64,000 bases of DNA from Halorubrum xinjiangense. GTDB taxonomy: Archaea > Halobacteriota > Halobacteria > Halobacteriales > Haloferacaceae. This document shows, in pieces, positions 24,026 to 32,194 of this stretch. How positions within the stretch are numbered: the stretch's first letter is position 1; every line of letters starts with the position of its first letter. The DNA is taken from positions 1-64,000 of the forward strand of contig NZ_FNBO01000006.1 in the NCBI RefSeq assembly GCF_900102375.1. Direction: 5' to 3'. The translations under genes were made by a program, and so were the position numbers. The notes under the pieces were generated by a model. The model saw only the letters and a list, made by a program, of their open reading frames with translations. It searched no databases and was not told where the DNA came from.

Positions 24026-25777
24026 ATGAACAGAAACACGCTCGTACTGTTTGGAATCGCGCTCGCGCTGGTACTCCTCGGCGGCGTCGTCGGCTGGTGG
24101 GGACACACCGCCGGCGGCGACGTGACGATTCAGGAGACGCAGATAGAGACCGAAGGGGGAACGATCGACGCGTACCTCTACGTCCCGCCCGGGGTCAGCG
24201 CCGACGACCCGGCGCCGGGCGTGCTGGCGACCCACGGGTACATCAACAGCAAGGAGACGCAGGCGCCGTTCGCGATCGAGTTGGCCAGGCGCGGCCACGT
24301 CGTGTTGGCGATCGACCAGACCGGTCACGGCTACTCCGACCCGCCGGCGTTCTCGCAGGGATGGGGCGGTCCGCCCGCGCTCGCATATCTCTCCGAGCAC
24401 GAACTCGTCGACGAGGACCAGATCGCGCTCGAAGGCCACTCGATGGGCGGTTGGGCGTCCGTCGCGGCGGCCGCGACGTATCCGGACCGGTACGAGTCCA
24501 TGGTCCTCGCCGGCTCGTCGACCGGCTCGGCCGGTGCGCCGCCGGGTAACGCGACGTTCCCGCGGAACCTCGGCGTCGTGTACGCCGAGTACGACGAGTT
24601 CCACCAGCTGATGTGGGAGACTGGGACCGCGCCGGCGACCCCGGAAAGCGAGAAGCTCCAGTCCGTGTTCGGCACCGACGAGGCGATCGAGACCGGCGCG
24701 GTGTACGGCGACTTCGAGTCGGGGACCGCACGGGCGCTGTACCAGCCCGGCACGACGCACCCCGGAACGCACCACTCGCCGACCGCGGTCGGACAGACCG
24801 TTCAGTGGATCGAGCGGACGACGGGCGGCGAGACGTCGCTCGACCCGAGCGACCAGATCTGGCACTGGAAGGAGCTGGGGACCGCCGTCGCGCTGCTCGG
24901 CGGCTTCCTGTTCCTCTTCCCGACGATCGGGACGCTCTCGGAGGCGGGCGCGCTCTCCGCGGCGACGCGGTCCGTTCCGGAGCCGGTCGCCGAGCGCGAC
25001 CTCGGTTGGGGGCTCTCGGTCGCGCTGACCGCCCTGCTCCCCGTCGCGACCTACTATCCGTTGATGCTCCTCGGGGGCCAACTGATACCGCTGACCGCGG
25101 TGACGCCGCAGAACGAGACGAACAGCATCGTCGCGTGGATCCTGGGGAACGCGGCGATCATCGCCCTCCTGCTCGGCGTCTGGCATCTCCGTAGCGACCG
25201 GACGTTCGCGGAGGCGCGCGCCCGGTACGGGCTGGACGCGGGCGGCGGCGCGGGAACGCTGGCTCGGTCCGTCGCTATCGCCGGCGGGACCGCGCTCGCG
25301 CTGCTCGGGCTGCTGCTGGCGTTCGACGCCGTCTTCACGCTCGACTTCCGCGCGTGGATCCTCGCGTTGAAGCCACCGAGCGCGCTCCACGTCCGGATCG
25401 GGATCGGCTACTTCCCGGCGTTCCTCGCGTTCTTCCTCGCGCTCGAACTGCTGCTCCACGGCCGGCTGCGCACCCCGGCGGCGACCCACTCCCTGCGCCG
25501 GGCGATCGCTGGCAACGTCGGCCTGCTCGCCGGCCCGTTCGTCGGGTTCCTCGCGGTTCAGTACGGCTGGCTGTTCGCGACCGGCGCGCTGCCACTGCCG
25601 GCCACGGCGCTCCAGACGATCATCGCCTTCCAGTTCGTCGGCGTGCTGATCGGCGTCGGCGCCGTCTCGACGTACAGCTTCCACCGCACCGGCCGGGTGT
25701 GGGTCGGTGCCGTCCTCAACGCCCTGCTCGTGACGTGGCTCGTCGTCGCCTCGCAGGCGACGCACCTCCCGCTCTGA
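24026..25777 (+). CDS. Membrane-anchored alpha/beta hydrolase with C-terminal multi-helix domain
   Basis: The 583-residue protein starts with one helix (about 5-26), then an extracytoplasmic alpha/beta hydrolase domain (about 35-275) with A-T-H-G-Y (oxyanion His-Gly), nucleophile elbow G-H-S-M-G-G near residue 143, and a C-terminal His in T-H-H-S. Residues about 290-583 hold eight or so transmembrane helices. The fusion suggests a membrane-tethered lipase or peptidase coupled to a transport or sensing module (inference). ATG at 24026 is chosen over upstream in-frame ATGs at 23984 and 23999 because TAATATT (23991-23997) is about 30 bases upstream of it. Confidence 0.82.
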   Translation: MNRNTLVLFGIALALVLLGGVVGWWGHTAGGDVTIQETQIETEGGTIDAYLYVPPGVSADDPAPGVLATHGYINSKETQAPFAIELARRGHVVLAIDQTGHGYSDPPAFSQGWGGPPALAYLSEHELVDEDQIALEGHSMGGWASVAAAATYPDRYESMVLAGSSTGSAGAPPGNATFPRNLGVVYAEYDEFHQLMWETGTAPATPESEKLQSVFGTDEAIETGAVYGDFESGTARALYQPGTTHPGTHHSPTAVGQTVQWIERTTGGETSLDPSDQIWHWKELGTAVALLGGFLFLFPTIGTLSEAGALSAATRSVPEPVAERDLGWGLSVALTALLPVATYYPLMLLGGQLIPLTAVTPQNETNSIVAWILGNAAIIALLLGVWHLRSDRTFAEARARYGLDAGGGAGTLARSVAIAGGTALALLGLLLAFDAVFTLDFRAWILALKPPSALHVRIGIGYFPAFLAFFLALELLLHGRLRTPAATHSLRRAIAGNVGLLAGPFVGFLAVQYGWLFATGALPLPATALQTIIAFQFVGVLIGVGAVSTYSFHRTGRVWVGAVLNALLVTWLVVASQATHLPL

Positions 25778-25822
25778 CGGCGACGAGGAGGCACCTCGGG
25801 GCCCCGTCGCTTCGGTTCCGAC

Positions 25823-26509
25823 CTAAAACAGGTCCCACCGGTCGGCGATGACCCCGTCGACCCCGGCCGCGAGGAGCCGCGCCGCGTCCTCGCGGTCGGT
25901 CGCGGTCCACGCGTTCACGGCGAGTCCGGCCTCGTGTACCGTCTCGACGAACCCCGGATCGGTCGCGAGATCGATCGGCGGATGGACCGCGACGCAGCCG
26001 AGGTCGGTCGCCGTCTCGACCGCACGCTCCGGAGTTCCGTCTGCGACGAGCAGCGCGCGGTCCGTCGTCGGATCGCGGTCACGCAGCGTCACCAACCCCT
26101 CGGGGTAGAACGAAGAGAACAGCGCGTCGTTTTCCGCCCGACGGGCCGCATCGAGCGCGTCGCTCGCGGCGTCCGGCTCCTTGATCTCGACGTTGACGAG
26201 AAGGTCGTCGGGCGCAGCCGCGAGCGCCTCGCCGAGCCGCGGGACCGGCTCGTCGGAGTCGAGGACCGTCAGTTCGCGGAGGTCGCCCCAAGCGGCCTCC
26301 GCGACGCGCCCGGACGCGCCGGTCAGCCGGTCGAGTTCTGCGTCGTGGAAGACGACGAGTTCGCCGCTCCCGCAACGGCGCACGTCCACCTCGACCGCGT
26401 CGACGTGCGGCGCCGCGCGCTCGACCGCGGCGACCGTGTTCTCCGGGTACTGCCCGGCGCAGCCGCGGTGGCCGACGAGCGTGACGTCGGCCGGGTCCGC
26501 CCGGCTCAT
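25823..26509 (-). CDS. Glycerophosphodiester phosphodiesterase
   Basis: The 228-residue TIM-barrel enzyme shows the GDPD signature: G-H-R-G near residue 13, P-E-N-T-V-A-A-V, E-V-D-V (metal ligands), F-H-D (second catalytic His), then N-V-E-I-K and a C-terminal G-V-D-G-V-I-A-D. It hydrolyses glycerophosphodiesters to glycerol 3-phosphate and an alcohol using a divalent metal. No signal peptide is visible, so it is probably cytosolic. Length is typical of minimal prokaryotic enzymes. It is divergent from the exonuclease gene. Confidence 0.93.
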   Translation of the reverse strand: MSRADPADVTLVGHRGCAGQYPENTVAAVERAAPHVDAVEVDVRRCGSGELVVFHDAELDRLTGASGRVAEAAWGDLRELTVLDSDEPVPRLGEALAAAPDDLLVNVEIKEPDAASDALDAARRAENDALFSSFYPEGLVTLRDRDPTTDRALLVADGTPERAVETATDLGCVAVHPPIDLATDPGFVETVHEAGLAVNAWTATDREDAARLLAAGVDGVIADRWDLF

Positions 26510-26655
26510 CTCGCCGGTTCCACTTCTCTCGTCGGTCGAATCGGTCGGTCGGTCACGATCGCGTCTCCGCGTCGAACCCTGTTAGCACTTCTCCCCTTCC
26601 CGGCCCCGCGGCCGTTCCCGTCGGCTTTTTCCCCGCGCGTCGCTCCGGGACGGAC

Positions 26656-27426
26656 ATGCGCATCGAGAACAGCTTCATCCCCGTCGAGGGGGTGGGCGAG
26701 ACGACCGAACGGCGCCTCTGGGAGCGAGGGGTCACGACGTGGGAGGAGTTCGACCCCGCGGTCGACGTCGCGGGCGTGGGGACGACGACCGCCGAACGGA
26801 TCGAGTCGTTCATCGCAGAGGCGCTCGCGCGGCTCGACGACGGCGATTCCGCGTACTTCGACCGGGAGTTCCCGTCGGGCGAGCGCTGGCGGCTCTACGA
26901 GAACTTCCGCGAGGAGACCTGCTTTTTCGACATCGAGACGACCGGCCTCGACGAGCGGCGCGACCGGGTGACGACCGTGAGCTTCCATCAGGGCGGCGAG
27001 ACGACGACGCTCGTCGCGGGCGAGAACCTCACCGCGCGGCGGCTCCGCGAGCAGTTCGCGGACGCGAGCCTGCTCGCGACGTTCAACGGCGCGCGCTTCG
27101 ACGTGCCCTTCCTCGAGACCTCCTTCGACGTCGAAATCGACACGCCGCACCTCGACCTGATGTACCCGGCGAAGCGGATCGGGCTCTCCGGCGGGCTGAA
27201 ACCGATCGAGAAACAGCTCGGGATCGACCGCGACCGCCCGGACATCTCCGGCCGCGACGCGGTCCGGCTCTGGCACGAGTACGAGCGCGGGAGCGACGAG
27301 GCCCTCGAGACGCTCGTCTCGTACAACCGAGAGGACACCGTGAACCTCCGGACGCTCGCCGACGCGGTCTGCGAGGCGCTGGACGAGCAAGTGTTCGTCG
27401 GGGCCCCGGAGAGGGACGGCGACTGA
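26656..27426 (+). CDS. RNase H-like DEDDy 3'-5' exonuclease with N-terminal helix-hairpin-helix
   Basis: The 256-residue protein has an N-terminal HhH-like DNA-binding segment (V-E-G-V-G-E-T-T-E-R-R-L-W and V-A-G-V-G-T-T-T-A-E-R-I, residues 12-50) and then a YprB-like exonuclease fold. Catalytic motifs are F-F-D-I-E-T-T-G-L (exo I), N-G-A-R-F-D-V-P-F-L (exo II) and Y-N-R-E-D-T-V-N-L (exo III, with Tyr, hence DEDDy). It should degrade single-stranded nucleic acid 3' to 5' in repair or RNA turnover. The TATA-like GGCTTTTTCC lies about 30 bases before the ATG. Confidence 0.88.
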   Translation: MRIENSFIPVEGVGETTERRLWERGVTTWEEFDPAVDVAGVGTTTAERIESFIAEALARLDDGDSAYFDREFPSGERWRLYENFREETCFFDIETTGLDERRDRVTTVSFHQGGETTTLVAGENLTARRLREQFADASLLATFNGARFDVPFLETSFDVEIDTPHLDLMYPAKRIGLSGGLKPIEKQLGIDRDRPDISGRDAVRLWHEYERGSDEALETLVSYNREDTVNLRTLADAVCEALDEQVFVGAPERDGD

Positions 27427-27535
27427 TCGGATCCGATAGGCCCCGAACCACCGGGATACGCCGTCGCCACGGGTCGTCGAAGCGGTTTCCGACCTCGGAC
27501 TGGGCAACCGGTTCCGACGCCGAATTCGCTCGCGC

Positions 27536-28705
27536 TCAGGACTCGTCTTCGGAGGTCGCGTCCGCCGTCATCGGCGCGGCCTCCTCGGCGGTCGCCTCCG
27601 CTTTGTCGGCTTCGTCGTCGTCGGCTTCCTCGGTGGTCGCCTCCTCGTCGGCTTCCACTTCCTCTCCGTCATCGTCCGCCGGCGACTCGTTTTCGACCGG
27701 CTCGTCGTCCGGCTCTGAGTCGCTGTCGTCGCTATCGATGTCGGCGGCGTCGACGTCGTCAGTGTCGGTCTCGTTCGCCTCGTCAGGGTCGGCCTCGTTC
27801 TCCTCGTCAGCGTCCGCCTCGTTCTCCTCGTCAGCGTCCGCCTCGTCCGCGTCGTCGACCGCTCCTTCCGTCTCTTGGATCAGCTTCATCTCGCCGCGCG
27901 CCCGGAGGGTGCCCTGAATCTCCGCGCCGTCGTACACCACCAGATCGCCGGCGGAGACGTCGCCGAGGACGCGCGCGCCGCCCTCGACGGTCACGGTGCC
28001 GCCCCGGGTCGTCACGTCGCCGTGAATGACCGTGTCGGCGCCGACGGTGACGTCCTCGCGGGCGCGCAGCGAGCCGAACACCTCGTTGCGCTCGCCGACG
28101 CGGATCGACGTCGCGCGGAGGTTGCCGTGGAGGCGGCAGTCGTCGCCGACGGTCGCCGGAGTCGACACGCGCCAGGCGTCGTCGGATATCTCGGCGCTGC
28201 GCGGGATCAGCAGGGGGTCGCGGACGTCGTCGCCGTCGGCGAGCGCCTCCGCCAGCTCGTCGGCCGCGTCGGTCTCGCCGACGCGCAGCAGCTGCGAGAG
28301 AACGATGAAGTAGAAGACGATGGTGGGGACGGGGTTGCGGATGACGATCCAGCCGTTGGCCTCGAACCCCTCCTCGATCGTCACGTCGTCGCCGATGTCG
28401 AGGTCGCCCGACACCATCAGGCGGCCGGTGACGGTCACTCGCTCGCCGAGGTACGCGTCCTCGCCGACAAGCACGTTGCCGTCGACGGAACACCAGGTGT
28501 CGAGCCGGCAGTCGCCCTCGGCCTCGATGTCGTTGGCGACGCGCACGCGCTCGCCGACCGCGACGTTGCGACCGCGGACGCCGAGCTTGACCGTCGACTG
28601 CCCGCCCACGAGCACGTCGCCGTCGACGACGACGTCGTGCTCCTCGACGGTCGTCCCCGAGGGGATAGCGAGCTCCTCTATTGGGCCGTCTCCTCGCAGC
28701 GACAC
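27536..28705 (-). CDS. Bactofilin-like polymer-forming cytoskeletal protein with acidic tail
   Basis: The 389-residue protein is largely a right-handed beta-helix: short repeats of the type G-D-V-L-V-G, V-A-V-G-E-R-V and G-N-L-R-A at 5-8 residue spacing run from about 20 to 110 and again from 165 to 275, matching the bactofilin (polymer-forming) family. A hydrophobic segment I-V-F-Y-F-I-V-L-S-Q-L-L near residue 130 interrupts the helix and may touch the membrane. From about residue 280 a tail of over 100 residues is almost entirely Asp/Glu/Ala, with tandem D-A-D-E-E-N-E-A units. Haloarchaeal bactofilin homologues (halofilins) affect cell shape. TATA-like GTTTATACC precedes the start. Confidence 0.87.
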   Translation of the reverse strand: MSLRGDGPIEELAIPSGTTVEEHDVVVDGDVLVGGQSTVKLGVRGRNVAVGERVRVANDIEAEGDCRLDTWCSVDGNVLVGEDAYLGERVTVTGRLMVSGDLDIGDDVTIEEGFEANGWIVIRNPVPTIVFYFIVLSQLLRVGETDAADELAEALADGDDVRDPLLIPRSAEISDDAWRVSTPATVGDDCRLHGNLRATSIRVGERNEVFGSLRAREDVTVGADTVIHGDVTTRGGTVTVEGGARVLGDVSAGDLVVYDGAEIQGTLRARGEMKLIQETEGAVDDADEADADEENEADADEENEADPDEANETDTDDVDAADIDSDDSDSEPDDEPVENESPADDDGEEVEADEEATTEEADDDEADKAEATAEEAAPMTADATSEDES

Positions 28706-28869
28706 ACCGGGAGCAGTCGCCCCGCGGGTATAAACGGTACGGGGCGTCGGACGAGCGTCGGACGCGAACGGGTTCCGCCGCCCGCAGCGTCCACTACGCC
28801 CGCGAGTGAATCGCTATCGCACGGGATCGCGGTCGCCGCGCTTTTCAGTGCGCCGCCGAAGGAACGCTC

Positions 28870-29046
28870 ATGGGATTCGGATCGTACGACGAGAGCGAAC
28901 AGAAGGACCAGGACGTCGACACCGACGAGGACGACGCGGTGAACGTCCACGAGAACGACCACGACGGCGAGGTCTCCATCGAGGGCGACGCCGACACCGA
29001 CGACCTCGTCGGCCGCCTCTCGGAGATGCGCGACGACGACGACTGA
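28870..29046 (+). CDS. 58-residue acidic protein (DUF5786-like)
   Basis: The short ORF encodes M-G-F-G-S-Y-D-E-S-E-Q-K-D-Q-D-V, an acidic middle with H-E-N-D-H-D-G-E-V, and a C-terminal helix D-D-L-V-G-R-L-S-E-M. The opening and the H-E-N-D-H-D-G-E segment are characteristic of a widespread haloarchaeal mini-protein family that I recall as DUF5786 (name from memory). The TATA-like GCTTTTCAG is about 32 bases upstream. No function is known. It is the first of three mini-genes on this strand. Confidence 0.8.
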   Translation: MGFGSYDESEQKDQDVDTDEDDAVNVHENDHDGEVSIEGDADTDDLVGRLSEMRDDDD

Positions 29047-29060
29047 AGCGTCCCTTTCCT

Positions 29061-29076
29061 GCGGGATTTCTCCCGC
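29061..29076. terminator. Hairpin after the DUF5786-like gene
   Basis: GCGGGA-TTTC-TCCCGC forms a perfect 6-base-pair stem 15 bases after the stop codon. There is no following T run on the plus strand (a T run precedes the stem), so it may stabilise the 3' end of the transcript rather than terminate it. Confidence 0.3.
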
Positions 29077-29171
29077 GAAACGCGGCCTACTGGCGAGCAC
29101 CCGGGTATCGGTGTGCGTATCGTTCGCACAGCCGGTTCGGATTTATTATCGACTGAGGCGTGTGCTACTAT

Positions 29172-29432
29172 ATGCCACGGAGGCACGGCCGACCGAACCG
29201 TTCCGGCCGCCCGACGCGGAAGAGTCGCCGGAGGCGGACACGCCGTATCGATCGCTCCGACGCCGCTGACGACGACAGCGCCGACGGCGCAGACGAGTCC
29301 GACGGAGTCACCACCTCGGCGGCGACGGTCGCGCTCGCTCGGCGGCTCTGCGCAAACGGGAACGAACAGGCGTGCGAAACGCTCGAACGGCTCTGCGATT
29401 CCGGACACGACGCCGCGTGTAAGGCCATCTGA
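29172..29432 (+). CDS. Basic/Cys-rich small protein with two SLR-like half repeats
   Basis: The 86-residue protein has an Arg-rich N-terminal half (P-R-R-H-G-R-P, then R-K-S-R-R-R-R-T-R-R), an acidic linker, and a C-terminal pair of repeats R-L-C-A-N-G-N-E-Q-A-C-E-T-L and R-L-C-D-S-G-H-D-A-A-C-K-A-I. The repeat R-L-C-x-x-G-x-x-x-A-C resembles one arm of Sel1-like helical repeats and gives four cysteines that could form disulfides or bind metal. ATG at 29172 is supported by TTATTAT (about 29142-29148) near -27. The family is unknown to me; a nucleic-acid role is suggested only by the basic half. Confidence 0.7.
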   Translation: MPRRHGRPNRSGRPTRKSRRRRTRRIDRSDAADDDSADGADESDGVTTSAATVALARRLCANGNEQACETLERLCDSGHDAACKAI

Positions 29433-29537
29433 CGGCGGTTGCGCTGCGTCCGTCGCAGGTGCCCCGCGTCACGCGCCGCGTCGCCGTCGGCTCCGGGGTG
29501 CGTGCCGCTTATCATCTCGCGCGGAGTAGCCGGAAGC

Positions 29538-29735
29538 ATGAGTACCGAGCTGACGTTCACCGACCGCGGGGTCGACGTCGTCTACGAGGGGACCGAGTTC
29601 GAACTGGAGAAGACGCTGATCGAGGAGGCCACCGGGAAGTCGTACCGGGACGTTACCGACCACGAGGTCCTAACAATCGTCGCCGAGGACCCAGAACTGG
29701 ACGGCGAGCCGGTCCGAATCGGCGACGTGCTGTGA
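29538..29735 (+). CDS. 65-residue protein (DUF5800-like)
   Basis: The protein reads M-S-T-E-L-T-F-T-D-R-G-V-D-V-V-Y-E-G-T-E-F, then L-I-E-E-A-T-G-K-S-Y-R-D-V-T-D-H-E-V-L and ends P-V-R-I-G-D-V-L. This matches my recollection of the haloarchaeal DUF5800 family: a small alpha-beta protein of unknown role. A TATA-like CGCTTATCATC (about 29507-29517) precedes the ATG. It ends 23 bases from the convergent PQQ-propeller gene. Confidence 0.8.
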   Translation: MSTELTFTDRGVDVVYEGTEFELEKTLIEEATGKSYRDVTDHEVLTIVAEDPELDGEPVRIGDVL

Positions 29736-29758
29736 CCGACGACTCGGAGGACTCTTTC

Positions 29759-31063
29759 TCACTCCGCGGCGACGAGCTTGTAGCCGCCGCCGTCGGTGTC
29801 GTCGCCGTGCGGGTCCGGCGCCCGCTCGGCGTAGTAGATGTCGCCGTCGACGACGCGGGGCGTGCTCGTCACCCACCCGTCGTGTTCGACCCGCCACACC
29901 TCGTCGCCGGAGTCTGCCTCCAGCGCGTAGAGTGACCCGTCCTTCGAGCCCGTCAACACGCGGTCGCCCGTGGTCGTCGCGCAGCCGGTGAGCGGGCGGC
30001 CGGTCCGGAAGCGCCACTCCATCTCGCCCGTCGACACGTCGAGCGCGTAGAGGTGGTCGTCGTGGCTCCCCATGTACACGACGTCGCGCTCGGGGTCGAT
30101 CGCGGGCCCCGTCATCGAGAGGTCGCCCGTCTCGAAGCGCCAGTCCTCCTCGCCCGTCGCTAGGTCCACACGGTACACGCTGAAGTCCCACGAGCCGAAG
30201 AAGGCGGCGCCGTCGTACGTCGCGATCGGCCCCTTGATCTCGCCCTGGTTCGACTCCGGCGGGTCGGTCGCGAACCGCCACTGGAACTCTAGGTCCGGGA
30301 AGCTCCAGCAGTAGAGGTAGCCGTCGTTCGACCCGCACACCATCCGGCCGGCGTCGAGCGAGACGGCGGGCGAGGAGTGCGGGTGGTCTGTGGGCCGGTG
30401 GTCGGGCTCCTCCCAGGTGACGTCGCCCGTCTCCGCGTCGACCGCGAACAGCCGGCCCTCGGGGTCCGGGAACTCGACGGAGACGTACAGCTCGCCGTCG
30501 AGGTACAGCGGGCTCGACCCGATCGAGCCGCCGAGGTTCGTCGACCACTCCAGGTCGCCGGAGTCGAGCGCGAACGCGTAGCAGACACCGTCGTACGCGC
30601 CGACGTACGCGCGGCCGTCCGCGACCGCCGGCGTCCCGTGGAGCCCGCGGCCCTCCATGTCGGTCTCGCCGCGCCAGCGGACGTCGCCGTCGGCCGTGAT
30701 CGCGAGGAGCTCGCCGGTGTCGCCCGGGAGGACGATCCCGCCGTCGGGGGTCGGCACGGCGCTCGCCTTCGCGGCGCTGTGTTCGCCGGTGTTCACCTCC
30801 GGGATCCGCCACGCCTCCTCGACCGCGTCGGGCACCGTCTCGTCGGGGTAGTATCCCCACCGCTCCAGCGACCCGCGGAACTGCGCGACGCCCGGAGGAA
30901 TCGTCTGCGGCGTCGGATCTCCCGTGCCGGGGTCCACGTCCGGGGCCTCCCGCTCCTCGTCGTCGACGGGCGGACTGTCGAGGGAGGCGCAGCCGGCCGT
31001 GGCGGCGGTCGTCGCCGCGCCGACCGCGGCGAGCCACTCGCGTCGAGAGCGGGCGTCGGTCAT
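29759..31063 (-). CDS. PQQ-like beta-propeller lipoprotein
   Basis: The 434-residue protein begins with a twin-arginine signal (S-R-R-E-W-L-A-A-V) ending in a lipobox A-G-C, so it should be exported by Tat and lipid-anchored on the cell surface. The mature part, after a Pro/Asp-rich linker, is a beta-propeller of PQQ/BamB-like blades marked by repeated L-Y-A-L-D-x-x-T-G-x-x-x-W-R-F elements (at least six). No PQQ-dehydrogenase active site is evident, so it is more likely a binding or scaffold protein than an oxidoreductase. It has no obvious operon partner. Confidence 0.9.
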   Translation of the reverse strand: MTDARSRREWLAAVGAATTAATAGCASLDSPPVDDEEREAPDVDPGTGDPTPQTIPPGVAQFRGSLERWGYYPDETVPDAVEEAWRIPEVNTGEHSAAKASAVPTPDGGIVLPGDTGELLAITADGDVRWRGETDMEGRGLHGTPAVADGRAYVGAYDGVCYAFALDSGDLEWSTNLGGSIGSSPLYLDGELYVSVEFPDPEGRLFAVDAETGDVTWEEPDHRPTDHPHSSPAVSLDAGRMVCGSNDGYLYCWSFPDLEFQWRFATDPPESNQGEIKGPIATYDGAAFFGSWDFSVYRVDLATGEEDWRFETGDLSMTGPAIDPERDVVYMGSHDDHLYALDVSTGEMEWRFRTGRPLTGCATTTGDRVLTGSKDGSLYALEADSGDEVWRVEHDGWVTSTPRVVDGDIYYAERAPDPHGDDTDGGGYKLVAAE

Positions 31064-31173
31064 CGGGGTAGCCGTCGCGTCGGGGTCGCTTTAGTGTGGC
31101 GGCCGCGCCGGTCGCGGCCGGGGTCGCGCGGTTCGACCGGACGACTTTTTCCGTCGCTGCCCGAAGCGAGAGT

Positions 31174-31374
31174 ATGGAGATCGGATTCGACCTCGGCGCG
31201 AACGTCCCGTCCGGCGTGTTTGCGCTCCACGCCGTCATCGCCCTCGTGTTCCTGGGTCTCGCGGGCGTGAACGGTTCGAACGGCGAAATAATCGGGCTGG
31301 GGATCTACCTCGCGATGGCGGGCATGATCGCGCTCGTCGGTGTGATGGCCGCGCGGATCGTGGCGCGTCGGTAG
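31174..31374 (+). CDS. Small two-helix membrane protein
   Basis: The 66-residue protein has hydrophobic helices at about 16-33 and 39-61 separated by N-G-S-N-G-E and ends in the basic R-I-V-A-R-R, which places the C terminus inside. ATG at 31174 lies about 28 bases after GACTTTTT, a good leaderless promoter, supporting a real gene. No family recognised. The AT-rich accessory stretch begins about 100 bases downstream. Confidence 0.72.
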   Translation: MEIGFDLGANVPSGVFALHAVIALVFLGLAGVNGSNGEIIGLGIYLAMAGMIALVGVMAARIVARR

Positions 31375-31575
31375 TTGGAAGCCGAATCGAATTTTCGACG
31401 CCGCTGACCGGTCGACGAGCCCGTTCCTGTCCGTCGAGTACGCTTCTTTTCCCCTACTCCGATCCCGAGCGTCTTCCGTTGGAACCGACTGACGAGGAGT
31501 GAGCCATGCCTCACACAGACTAAGCACACCGAACCTATCCGTTTCTACGTGTCCCAACGAAGTCCAAGCTGAATG

Positions 31576-31815
31576 TCACCGCTCTCTGAATTTGACCGTG
31601 TAGCCGTTATTGCGGAGTGCTTCAACGAGGTCGTCTCCACGCTCGATCGTGAACTCGTGGAACGAGTTAGTGGGGCTGTCTGCCGAATACAGCTCTGAGT
31701 CGATATTCTCTGGAATTTCGTTTTGATGGGTATCTTCTTGGACAACAACGGGCTGGCTGGGTACGTGGGTAGAACTGCTATCTTCTGACATTCGGACATC
31801 CCATGTTACAACCAT
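31576..31815 (-). CDS. Small hypothetical protein, atypical composition
   Basis: A 79-residue ORF (an alternative ATG at 31791 gives 71 residues) with a polar N-terminal half and a C-terminal segment F-H-E-F-T-I-E-R-G-D-D-L-V-E-A-L-R-N-N-G-Y-T-V-K-F that could form a beta-alpha-beta unit. Third codon positions are much less GC-rich than in neighbouring genes, suggesting recent acquisition. It lies in the AT-rich stretch that ends at tRNA-Trp. No homology is recognised and it could be a decayed fragment. Confidence 0.45.
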   Translation of the reverse strand: MVVTWDVRMSEDSSSTHVPSQPVVVQEDTHQNEIPENIDSELYSADSPTNSFHEFTIERGDDLVEALRNNGYTVKFRER

Positions 31816-32082
31816 TCGGGCATTTGAATTCCGATTCTGATTTCTAGTGAGAGAGCTATCTGTTATCTATACCTCTCACGGTGTTTTTGCCAGAATAGGG
31901 TGGAGAGCTTAGGCGCATTGAGGACGCTCAAGATAGTCTACTTTCGCTTTACATCTTGTTTCCAAATCGTATCATGGCGCGTCTCATCATCCCCTGATCG
32001 AATGAAATATAACTATCCTCGGAGGCGGAGAATTTAACGAACAGGTCCTCTGCTGCCAATTACAGAGTGTTTCGGAGTAATA
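31816..32082. other. AT-rich non-coding stretch beside tRNA-Trp
   Basis: This 267-base gap is clearly poorer in GC than the rest of the window and contains no convincing gene on either strand. It includes an inverted repeat (GTGAGAG near 31847 and CTCTCAC near 31873) and several TATA-like runs. Composition and position next to a tRNA gene suggest the remnant of an integrated element. Confidence 0.5.
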
Positions 32083-32190
32083 TGGGGCCGGAGGGATTGT
32101 GAACCACGCGGACTTCGCTCCGCTCGTCCGCTGGGTTCAAATCCCTCCTCAGCACGTCGCCGTCGCTCGTGGTGTTGCTCGCGACGGCAG
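32083..32190. repeat. tRNA-Trp-derived palindrome and second hairpin (attachment-site-like)
   Basis: Positions 32083-32105 repeat the 3' end of the neighbouring tRNA-Trp gene (16 identical bases, then one inserted G, then six more). Positions 32133-32148 (GGGTTCAAATCCCTCC) are an exact inverted copy of its T arm. Together they build a long hairpin whose stem continues through GCGGAC/GTCCGC, around a loop of about 12 bases. A second hairpin, GCCGTCGC (32159-32166) with GCGACGGC (32181-32188), follows. Duplicated tRNA 3' ends are the usual trace of integrase-mediated insertion. Confidence 0.6.
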
Positions 32191-32194
32191 GAAG

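Noticed and set aside
24017-25765. A 582-codon open frame antisense to the membrane hydrolase
   Set aside because: The product is low-complexity Arg/Glu-rich; the plus strand has helices and a catalytic elbow.
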